From positions 1-5,285 of the forward strand of contig JAIDLO010000015.1 in assembly GCA_029050995.1 (NCBI GenBank): a stretch of 5,285 bases of DNA, read 5' to 3'. Below the pieces are notes generated by a model. It had not been told where the DNA came from, did not search any database, and saw only the letters and a program-made list of their open reading frames with translations. How positions within the stretch are numbered: the first letter of the stretch is position 1; each line of letters starts with the position of its first letter. Below, in pieces: positions 1 through 5,285 of this stretch. A program made the position numbers and the translations under genes. This stretch comes from Eubacterium sp. (GTDB lineage Bacteria > Bacillota > Clostridia > Oscillospirales > Acutalibacteraceae).

Positions 1-6
1 TTATTG

Positions 7-12
7 TATAAT
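7..12 (+). promoter_or_regulatory. Candidate -10 box upstream of ymdB
   Basis: A perfect TATAAT hexamer lies 34 bases ahead of the ymdB start codon. It is directly preceded by TTG, close to but not exactly the extended -10 form TGnTATAAT. Any -35 element would fall outside the window, so the promoter cannot be confirmed. If real, transcription would begin near position 19 and give a short AT-rich leader of about 28 bases. Such hexamers are common by chance in AT-rich DNA. Confidence 0.4.
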
Positions 13-46
13 AGACAGAACTTTAAATATAGAAATTGGTGTAAAA

Positions 47-820
47 TTGAGAATACTTACTATCGGAGATGTTGTTTCAAAACAGGGCTGCGACTATTTA
101 ATGCAGCAGCTTCCGAAGCTGAAGCAGGAATTTTCAGCAGACATAACAATCGTTAACGGCGAGAATTCGGCAATCGGAAACGGCATACTTCCACAAAGCG
201 CAAAACATATTTTTGACTGCGGCGCAGATGTTATTACCCTTGGCAACCACAGCCTGAGGCGAATTGAAATTTATCCTTTTCTGGATGAAAACGAATACAT
301 CATCCGCCCGGCAAACTATCATCCTTCCGCCCCGGGACGAGGAATGACCATTATTGACAAAGGCTATATCCGCGTTGCTGTTATCAATCTTCAAGGCGCA
401 GTTTATCTTGAGCCTATCCGCAATCCATTTGAGGTTATGGACGAAATGATTGAAAAGGCAAAAGAAGAAAACTGCAAAATCATCATCGTAGATTTTCACG
501 CAGAAGCAACAAGCGAGAAGCGCGGAATGGGTTATTATGTTGACGGAAGAGTTTCGGCTCTTTTCGGAACGCACACCCATGTTCAGACCTCTGACAATCA
601 GGTGCTTCCAAACGGAACAGGATACATAACCGACCTTGGAATGACAGGCCCGCTTCATTCTGTTTTAGGCGTTTCAACAGAGGTTGCCATTCAGAAAATG
701 AAAACAGGGCTTCCCGTTCGCTTTAAAAATGATGACGGACCATGCACAATAGAAGGCTGCTTATTTGAAATTGACAACAAGACAGGCAAGACGATAAGCA
801 CTGAAATTTTCAGGAGGTAA
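47..820 (+). CDS. ymdB: YmdB-family metallophosphoesterase (TIGR00282-type)
   Basis: This 257-residue protein belongs to the calcineurin-like metallophosphoesterases related to Bacillus subtilis YmdB, a cytoplasmic phosphodiesterase reported to hydrolyse cyclic nucleotides such as cAMP and to affect biofilm, motility and late developmental behaviour. The di-metal site is complete: Asp8 in the N-terminal GDVV, Glu39-Asn40 in NGEN, Asn67-His68 in GNH, His151 in DFHAEATSEK, and His176/His178 in GTHTHVQT. The family blocks RPAN (87-90), INLQG (113-117) and ITDLGMTGP are also present, and the length is close to that of YmdB (about 264). The sequence after GNH is SLRRIE, whereas B. subtilis YmdB, as I recall it, has TWDKKE. 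The start is TTG, chosen because MRILTIGD matches the family N-terminus exactly; only a weak GGTG (38-41) stands in for a ribosome binding site. The stop codon abuts the AGGAGG of the next gene, so the two are probably co-transcribed. Identity is secure; the in vivo substrate here is inferred. Confidence 0.93.
   Translation: MRILTIGDVVSKQGCDYLMQQLPKLKQEFSADITIVNGENSAIGNGILPQSAKHIFDCGADVITLGNHSLRRIEIYPFLDENEYIIRPANYHPSAPGRGMTIIDKGYIRVAVINLQGAVYLEPIRNPFEVMDEMIEKAKEENCKIIIVDFHAEATSEKRGMGYYVDGRVSALFGTHTHVQTSDNQVLPNGTGYITDLGMTGPLHSVLGVSTEVAIQKMKTGLPVRFKNDDGPCTIEGCLFEIDNKTGKTISTEIFRR
812..817 (+). promoter_or_regulatory. Consensus Shine-Dalgarno inside the end of ymdB
   Basis: AGGAGG lies in the last codons of ymdB, immediately before its TAA, and 5 bases ahead of the lipoprotein ATG at 823. 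It fixes the start of the downstream gene. Because it sits inside translated ymdB sequence, ribosomes finishing ymdB could reinitiate here, which suggests translational coupling. Confidence 0.8.
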
Positions 821-822
821 CT

Positions 823-2322
823 ATGAAAACAAAATCAATACTTATTCTTTTATGCTTTGCTTTTATAGTTTCTGTTTTTACAGCCTGTTCTTCAGAAGCT
901 CCAAGCGAAGCAGCCGAAAACAAAACTGAACCTAAGAGTATCAGCTCTATTCCGAAAGATGACACTTCATTTAAGCTTTGCTATACACAGTCAGACAGCT
1001 TGAATCCATATGAATGTGAAACACAAAACAATCAAACCCTTTCACAGCTTGTTTTTGAAAGCTTATTCAGTATTGACGAACACTACAAAGCAAGCTGCAG
1101 CATTGCAAAAAAATACGAATATACAAATTCAAAAATATTAAGAGTGACCATTCAAGACGGATTAATCTTTTCTGACGGAACATCTTTAACAGCAGATGAC
1201 ATTACATATTCCTTCAGAAAGGCAGTTAAATCCAGCTATTGGGGTTCCTCTCTCAGCGGAATATCCTCCTGCTATGCTGTTTCATCAGATACTGTTGATT
1301 TTCAGCTTGAATATCCGAACAGCTATGCGCACAACCTGCTGATCTTCCCAATTATGAGCCAAAGCAGCGAAACAAGCGAATATCCAATCGGAAGCGGCAG
1401 ATATTATTTTGCAAATGAAAAAGAAGAAATTGTATTGAAAGCAAACGAGAAAAACGGATTTTCTCCTTATCTTACAACAATCCATCTTGAAAACATTCCT
1501 GCATCCGATTCCATAGACAATGCTGTTAACATCGGAAATGTAAACCTTATCTTCCGCGATTTAAGCAGAGATTCAGCGAAAAAAATTGATTCCAACTACA
1601 AGCTTGTTAATATGAACAATCTTGTTTACATCGGTATAAACAACAAGGTTGGGCTTGGTGCAAATTCATATATCAGAAAAGCGATCAATTCAGCTATTGA
1701 CAGAGAACTGCTTACGAAAAGCGCTTATTCTGGTTTTGCAAAAACGGCTAAAACTATATTCAATCCCGAATTCGAGCTTTCAACAACCGAGATTTTTGAA
1801 AAAACAGCTAACACCAACGCAGCAAAACAGGCAATGCTTCAAAGCGGATTATCAAACTTTACAATATCCCTTCTTGTTAACGGAACAAATGAAGACAGAG
1901 TTACCTGTGCAAAATTAATTAAACAGCAGCTGGAGAATGTTGGTTTTAAAGTTCATCTTTCCGTTGCAGACACCTACAAGAGCTATGAAAAACAAATCCG
2001 AAAGGAAAAATTCGATTTATATTTAGGCGAAATCAAAATTACACCCGATATGTCGCTTCAGCATTTCTTTTCTTCAAAGGGAAGCGCCCGCTTTGGAATC
2101 AATCCAAAGAAAAGCGCAGCCGCAAAAGAATACAATAAATATATAAACGGAGAAACAGATCTTGGCAGCTTTTTGATTTCTTTTTCTGAGGAAATGCCCT
2201 TTATTCCTGTTCTTTACAGGCAGGGAATGATTTGCTTTTCCAAAGAAATGAACGGAGATATGCAGGGAACAAGCACCGATTGTTTTAAAAATATAGAAAA
2301 TTGGTATTTTATATCTGAGTAA
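823..2322 (+). CDS. Family 5 extracellular solute-binding lipoprotein (peptide/nickel ABC-transporter type)
   Basis: The 499-residue product is a membrane-anchored solute receptor of the SBP_bac_5 (OppA/DppA-like) family. The N-terminus is a lipoprotein signal: MKTK, a hydrophobic stretch (about 5-18), then Phe-Thr-Ala-Cys with the lipidated cysteine at 22. Phe at -3 is less usual than Leu. A Ser/Glu/Ala/Lys-rich linker follows to about residue 45. The family signature is clear: LNPYE (60-64) with LSQLVFESLFSID behind it, FSDGTSLTADDITYSF (116-131), GSGRYYF (190-196) in place of the usual GTGPY, IRKAINSAIDRELL (284-297), and a C-terminal PFIPVLY (459-465). The protein is somewhat shorter than typical OppA. 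No permease or ATPase gene is seen: ymdB lies on one side and yloU on the other, so it is an orphan here, although genes outside the window cannot be excluded. It may feed a transporter encoded elsewhere or act as a sensor. Ligand specificity cannot be read from the sequence; peptide binding is only the family default. Confidence 0.9.
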   Translation: MKTKSILILLCFAFIVSVFTACSSEAPSEAAENKTEPKSISSIPKDDTSFKLCYTQSDSLNPYECETQNNQTLSQLVFESLFSIDEHYKASCSIAKKYEYTNSKILRVTIQDGLIFSDGTSLTADDITYSFRKAVKSSYWGSSLSGISSCYAVSSDTVDFQLEYPNSYAHNLLIFPIMSQSSETSEYPIGSGRYYFANEKEEIVLKANEKNGFSPYLTTIHLENIPASDSIDNAVNIGNVNLIFRDLSRDSAKKIDSNYKLVNMNNLVYIGINNKVGLGANSYIRKAINSAIDRELLTKSAYSGFAKTAKTIFNPEFELSTTEIFEKTANTNAAKQAMLQSGLSNFTISLLVNGTNEDRVTCAKLIKQQLENVGFKVHLSVADTYKSYEKQIRKEKFDLYLGEIKITPDMSLQHFFSSKGSARFGINPKKSAAAKEYNKYINGETDLGSFLISFSEEMPFIPVLYRQGMICFSKEMNGDMQGTSTDCFKNIENWYFISE

Positions 2323-2334
2323 TGATTATATTAC

Positions 2335-2363
2335 TTGCTATATTCAATAAAATATAATATAAT
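2335..2363 (+). promoter_or_regulatory. Candidate sigma-A promoter for yloU-fakA-recG
   Basis: The 90-base gap between the lipoprotein and yloU genes is very AT-rich. TTGCTA (2335-2340; four of six match TTGACA) lies exactly 17 bases before a perfect TATAAT (2358-2363), the ideal sigma-A spacing. Transcription would start near 2370, giving a leader of about 43 bases. Three more TATAAT hexamers lie at 2353, 2367 and 2376, none with as good a -35. No GC-rich hairpin or T-run terminator is seen after the lipoprotein stop, so read-through from upstream remains possible. Confidence 0.55.
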
Positions 2364-2400
2364 AGCTATAATTAGTATAATTTTTAACAAATCTATGAAC

Positions 2401-2405
2401 GGAGG
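2401..2405 (+). promoter_or_regulatory. Shine-Dalgarno that decides the yloU start
   Basis: GGAGG sits 7 bases before the ATG at 2413. This selects that codon over the in-frame upstream TTG (2335) and ATG (2395), which have no suitable site and would add a non-family N-terminus translated from the promoter region. Confidence 0.85.
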
Positions 2406-2412
2406 TTCGTTT

Positions 2413-2769
2413 ATGGTTAAATTTGAAAATCCAAACGGATACATTGAAATCACCGGAAACTACTTTGGCAATCTTGTTGGCAAGGCTGCGCAATCCTGCT
2501 TCGGCGTTACGGGAATGGTTGATTCCAATCCACTGCAAAGTGTTAAATCCATTATCAAAAACCGTGTTGGCAGCGACAATTCCTGCCAGGGCGTTATCGT
2601 AAAAAGTGTTAACGGTGCACTTGTTGTTGATCTTCATATTTCCGTTTCATACGGAGTAAATATCGCAGCAATAGCAGACAGCATCAAAAACAAGGTAAGA
2701 TACACTGTTGAAACTGCAACAGATCTTAGGGTTTCTGCTGTTAATGTTTATGTTGACGCAATAAATTAA
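2413..2769 (+). CDS. yloU: Asp23/Gls24 family envelope stress response protein (YloU-like)
   Basis: The 118-residue product is a small Asp23/Gls24 (DUF322) protein. In Staphylococcus aureus, Asp23 forms membrane-associated assemblies and is linked to alkaline and envelope stress; the role of the YloU branch is poorly defined. Family features in order: GYIEITGNYFGNLVGKAAQ (9-27), the FGVTGM turn (30-35), a variable middle segment (36-58) ending in QGVIVK, NGALVVDLHISVSYGVNI (67-84) corresponding to the hallmark VDLyivVeYGv, and the C-terminal helix plus strand VRYTVETATDLRVSAVNVYVDAI. No signal peptide or membrane helix is visible, so it should be cytoplasmic or peripheral to the membrane. The length is typical for YloU. 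It is followed after a short gap by fakA, the same order as B. subtilis yloU-yloV. A candidate promoter lies directly upstream, so it probably opens this transcription unit. Confidence 0.94.
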   Translation: MVKFENPNGYIEITGNYFGNLVGKAAQSCFGVTGMVDSNPLQSVKSIIKNRVGSDNSCQGVIVKSVNGALVVDLHISVSYGVNIAAIADSIKNKVRYTVETATDLRVSAVNVYVDAIN

Positions 2770-2784
2770 AGGAGATTGTTCTTG

Positions 2785-4443
2785 ATGATTACTGGTAAAA
2801 TGTTTCGAGACGGAATAATTTCCGCTTCAAACAATATCGCAAACAGCCGTCAGGCAGTTGACGCATTAAATATCTTTCCTGTTCCGGACGGAGATACAGG
2901 AACAAATATGAGTATGACAATTGGTGCAGCCGCTAAAGAAATGGCAGTTATTCCTGATGACTGCACAATCGAAGAGGCTTCCTCACGCTGTGCTTCTGCA
3001 CTTTTAAGAGGTGCAAGAGGAAACAGCGGTGTTATTCTTTCTCTTATTTTCAGAGGCTTTTCAAAAGCATTCAAAGGTCTTGATGAGGCTGATGAAAAAG
3101 CAGTTGCAAAAGCATTTGCAGAAGGTGTTGAAGCAGCTTACAAGGCTGTTATGAAACCGACAGAGGGTACAATTTTAACCGTTATCCGCATGGCTTCCGA
3201 GGCTGCAAACGAAGCTGCTAAAACAGATAACAATCCTATGCATATTGCAGAAACAGCTCTTATTGCTGCAAAGGAAGCACTTGCAAAAACACCGGAGCAG
3301 CTGCCTGTTTTAAAGCAGGCAGGCGTTGTTGATGCAGGCGGTCAGGGTCTTGTTCTTATCCTTGAGGGCTTTGAAAGTGTATTTGACCACGAAGCAATCG
3401 TACAAGCAATCGAGGGCAGTGGCGTTACACCTGTTTCCACCCCAAGCAAAAGCACGGTTGCCGCTGCATCTGATGATATCGAATTCGGCTACTGCTCTGA
3501 ATTCCTGATTGAAAAAGCAAATGATGCAAAGGAAAAAGATCCTTTAAAGCTTCGTGCTTTCCTTGAATCAATCGGCGACTGCGTTGTTGTAGTTGACGAT
3601 AATGATATCATCAAGGTTCATGTTCATTCAAATGAGCCGGGTAATGTTATTCAGTCTGCACTTAAGTATGGACAGCTTATCAATATTAAAATAGACAATA
3701 TGCGTTATCAACACAGAAATGCTGATGAAGGTGTTAAAGAGGGCGAAGAGCCTGTTCTTCCGCCTGTAGATCCAACAAACGATTACGGCTTTGTTGCAGT
3801 TTGCGCAGGTAACGGACTTGCCGAGCTTTTCAAGGATATCGGTGCAGATATCGTTGTCAGCGGCGGACAAACAATGAACCCTTCAACAGACGATATTCTG
3901 AATGCAATTAACGCAACACCTGCAAAAACAGTTTTTGTGCTTCCAAACAATAAAAATATCATTATGGCTGCAGAGCAGGCTATTCCGCTTGCTGAAAATA
4001 GAGAAGTAAGAGTTCTTCAGACAAAAACAGTGCCTCAGGGTATTTCTGCTATGCTTATGTTTGACGAATTTGATGACGCAGACACAAATATGATGAATAT
4101 GATGGAAGCTGCCGAAAATGTTTCAACAGCGCAGGTTACCTTTGCTGCAAGAGACAGCGAGGTTGACGGAAAGCCGATTGAACAGGGCGAAATCATGGGA
4201 CTTTGCGACGGCAAAATCAAATTTATCGGAAAAGACATTTCAGATATCGCTTTCAAATCTGCAGATAAAATATTCAAGAAAAACCAGAGCAGCCTTATAA
4301 CAATTATTTACGGCGAAGAAGCAACAGAGGAAATGGCTTCTGAGGTTGAACAAAAGCTTCGCAATAAATACGGCGATGAGGTTGAAATCAATATCGTTAA
4401 CGGCGGACAGCCGATTTACTATTTCATAATTTCAGTGGAGTAA
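2785..4443 (+). CDS. fakA: Fatty acid kinase ATP-binding subunit FakA (YloV, DAK2 domain)
   Basis: FakA phosphorylates fatty acids presented by the binding protein FakB, giving acyl-phosphate for phospholipid synthesis. The 552-residue product matches the family length (about 550). The N-terminal DhaL/DAK2 kinase domain (about 1-200) has LNIFPVPDGDTGTNM (28-42), whose Asp35 and Asp37 correspond to the Mg-ATP ligands, plus GARGNSGVILS (76-86) and DAGGQGL (183-189). A Pro/Ser-rich linker (about 214-229) follows. The middle domain has GYCSEF with Cys237 and VHVH with His279/His281, which by offset appear to match the Cys240/His282/His284 I recall as a metal site in S. aureus FakA. The C-terminal DegV-like domain (from about 334) has VAVCAGNGL and SGGQTMNPST (359-368). 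AGGAG at 2770-2774 favours the ATG at 2785; TTG at 2782, one codon earlier, is possible, while TTG at 2776 is too close to the site. MITGKMFRD fits clostridial homologues. No FakB (DegV) gene lies in the window, which is usual because FakB genes are often unlinked. Confidence 0.93.
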   Translation: MITGKMFRDGIISASNNIANSRQAVDALNIFPVPDGDTGTNMSMTIGAAAKEMAVIPDDCTIEEASSRCASALLRGARGNSGVILSLIFRGFSKAFKGLDEADEKAVAKAFAEGVEAAYKAVMKPTEGTILTVIRMASEAANEAAKTDNNPMHIAETALIAAKEALAKTPEQLPVLKQAGVVDAGGQGLVLILEGFESVFDHEAIVQAIEGSGVTPVSTPSKSTVAAASDDIEFGYCSEFLIEKANDAKEKDPLKLRAFLESIGDCVVVVDDNDIIKVHVHSNEPGNVIQSALKYGQLINIKIDNMRYQHRNADEGVKEGEEPVLPPVDPTNDYGFVAVCAGNGLAELFKDIGADIVVSGGQTMNPSTDDILNAINATPAKTVFVLPNNKNIIMAAEQAIPLAENREVRVLQTKTVPQGISAMLMFDEFDDADTNMMNMMEAAENVSTAQVTFAARDSEVDGKPIEQGEIMGLCDGKIKFIGKDISDIAFKSADKIFKKNQSSLITIIYGEEATEEMASEVEQKLRNKYGDEVEINIVNGGQPIYYFIISVE

Positions 4444-4445
4444 AA

Positions 4446-5285
4446 ATGATTAACCTGAACAGCGATATAAAATATATCAAAGGTGTTGGAGAAAAAAGAG
4501 CCGAGCTTTTCAATAAGCTCGGCATTTCTTGCGTTCGTGAGCTAGTTAATTTTTATCCGAGAAAATACCAGGACTGGTCTGATGAAAAGATGGTTAAGGA
4601 CTGCGAAACCGGCGAAAATGTTTGCATTAAGGCAACACTTATGACTGCTGTAAAAGAGCATATGATCCGAAAAGGAATGACGCTTTTCAAATGCAATTTT
4701 ACTGACGGCGAAACAATCATTCATGTTACCATTTTCAACAACAAATATCTTGCAAAATCCCTTCGCCAATATGAGGATTACATACTTTACGGAAAGCTTG
4801 AAAAAACTTTAACATCAGCAAATATGAGTTCTCCAAGTATAGAAAAGGCAGAGCAGAATATCGGTATTCATCCAATCTACCCTGCAACCGAAAAGCTCAG
4901 CTCAAAGGCAATTGCAAAGGTTATCAAAACAGCTTTGGACGAGCTTCCGCCTTTTGAAGAAACACTCAGCACGGAATTCAGATTGAAATACAGACTTGTT
5001 TCTCTTGATTTTGCAATCAGGCAGATTCATTTTCCCGACAGCGAGGAAAGCCTTGAAAAAGCAAAACACCGCCTTATTTTTGAGGAGCTTTTAATTCTCC
5101 AGCTCGGTTTATTAAAGCTGAAAGGAAATAAAAAAGCTGAAACACAGCTTCGCATAAAAAAAGATTACACCAACGAATTTTTCAGACTTTTGCCCTTTGT
5201 GCCCACAAATGCACAAAAAAAAGCCATTGCAGACTGCATTGGCGATATGGGCAGCAAATATGCAATGAACAGGCGTGTTCAAGGC
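4446..5285 (+). CDS. recG: ATP-dependent DNA helicase RecG, N-terminal part (cut by window end)
   Basis: RecG is a superfamily 2 helicase that remodels stalled replication forks and branch-migrates Holliday junctions. The frame is open from ATG at 4446 to the last base, 280 complete codons of an expected 680 or so. Visible features: an N-terminal helix-hairpin-helix-like IKGVGEKRAELFNKLGI (11-27), the family VRELVNFYPRKYQD (30-43), the OB-fold wedge region with IFNNKYLAKSL (from 96), IHPIYPATEKLS before the linker helices, and the RecG Q-motif LPFVPTNAQ (249-257). MNRRVQG (274-280) is the segment that normally leads straight into the Walker A GDVGSGKT, which falls just outside. GGAG (4437-4440) in the end of fakA is 5 bases before the ATG, and the fakA stop is only 2 bases upstream, so translation is probably coupled to fakA. 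In B. subtilis, sdaAB and sdaAA lie between yloV and recG; here they are absent. Confidence 0.95.
   Translation, partial: MINLNSDIKYIKGVGEKRAELFNKLGISCVRELVNFYPRKYQDWSDEKMVKDCETGENVCIKATLMTAVKEHMIRKGMTLFKCNFTDGETIIHVTIFNNKYLAKSLRQYEDYILYGKLEKTLTSANMSSPSIEKAEQNIGIHPIYPATEKLSSKAIAKVIKTALDELPPFEETLSTEFRLKYRLVSLDFAIRQIHFPDSEESLEKAKHRLIFEELLILQLGLLKLKGNKKAETQLRIKKDYTNEFFRLLPFVPTNAQKKAIADCIGDMGSKYAMNRRVQG
4500..4523 (-). terminator. Perfect 9-bp hairpin with minus-strand T-run, inside the start of recG
   Basis: GCCGAGCTT (4500-4508) and AAGCTCGGC (4515-4523) are perfect inverted repeats around a 6-base loop, TTCAAT. On the minus strand the stem is followed after two bases by six T's (complement of 4497-4492), the shape of an intrinsic terminator that would stop antisense transcription before it enters fakA. 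On the plus strand only ATTTCTT follows, a weak T-tract. The arms encode RecG residues 19-26, and the amino acids are ordinary for RecG, so chance is a serious alternative. Confidence 0.35.

Noticed and set aside
107..121. Small inverted repeat CAGCTT-CCG-AAGCTG in ymdB
   Set aside because: Only 6 bp of stem with a 3-base loop, no T-run on either side, and inside coding sequence; expected by chance.
134..658. A 174-codon minus-strand reading frame opposite ymdB
   Set aside because: It lies wholly inside the well-supported ymdB gene, its predicted protein is rich in Cys, Val and Asn with no recognisable motif, and no ribosome binding site was evident. It looks like an antisense shadow of the coding frame.
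26..2305. Similar strings at 26-40 (leader of ymdB) and 2290-2305 (end of the lipoprotein gene), differing by one A
   Set aside because: Both are AT-rich and short, and one encodes the C-terminus of a protein; there is no other sign of a direct repeat or of a mobile element bounded by them.
2323..2400. Possible terminator after the lipoprotein gene
   Set aside because: The only dyad found is the 8-base ATAGCTAT (2362-2369), too short and AT-rich to act as an intrinsic terminator.
2335..2412. A 26-codon N-terminal extension of the Asp23 protein starting at TTG
   Set aside because: The extension is translated from AT-rich promoter-like sequence, has no ribosome binding site and does not resemble the family; GGAGG at 2401-2405 points to ATG 2413.
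3820..4513. A 14-base exact repeat (GCCGAGCTTTTCAA) at 3820-3833 in fakA and 4500-4513 in recG
   Set aside because: Both copies are in frame and encode Ala-Glu-Leu-Phe with the same favoured codons in unrelated proteins. Codon bias explains it better than a repeat element, and only the recG copy forms a hairpin.

Overview
The window looks like chromosomal DNA from a low-GC Gram-positive (Bacillota) bacterium, most likely an anaerobic member of the Clostridia. Support for this: all genes have AGGAGG-type ribosome binding sites; the codons are rich in A/T with GCA, CTT and AAA favoured; and the order yloU - fakA (yloV) - recG is a recognised Bacillota arrangement. A lineage near Ruminococcus/Oscillospirales is a guess from general style only. 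All five genes lie on the plus strand and coding density is high.

Layout. Positions 1-46 are a short leader with a TATAAT hexamer. A TTG-started YmdB-type metallophosphodiesterase gene follows (47-820). Its last codons contain the ribosome binding site of the next gene (823-2322), a lipoprotein of the family 5 (peptide/nickel) ABC-transporter solute-binding proteins. An AT-rich gap (2323-2412) carries a good candidate sigma-A promoter. Behind it lies a second, tightly packed group: an Asp23/Gls24 (YloU) protein (2413-2769), fatty acid kinase FakA/YloV (2785-4443), and the first 280 codons of recG (4446 to the window end). The window stops just before the point where the RecG Walker A motif is expected.

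How the genes fit together. The window probably holds two transcription units, or one unit with an internal promoter. The first pairs a presumed cyclic-nucleotide phosphodiesterase with an orphan solute-binding lipoprotein; no permease or ATPase gene is visible. The second holds an envelope-associated small protein, the ATP-using subunit of the fatty-acid-salvage kinase (its FakB partner is not here) and a replication-fork helicase. RecG does not share an evident pathway with the others, so its place reflects conserved gene order rather than shared function.

I saw no tRNA, rRNA, CRISPR array, mobile element or clear novel system. The points most worth a second look are a perfect 9-bp hairpin inside the start of recG that looks like a minus-strand terminator, the orphan solute-binding protein behind ymdB, a changed sequence next to the YmdB active-site histidine, and the stack of four TATAAT hexamers in the intergenic gap.
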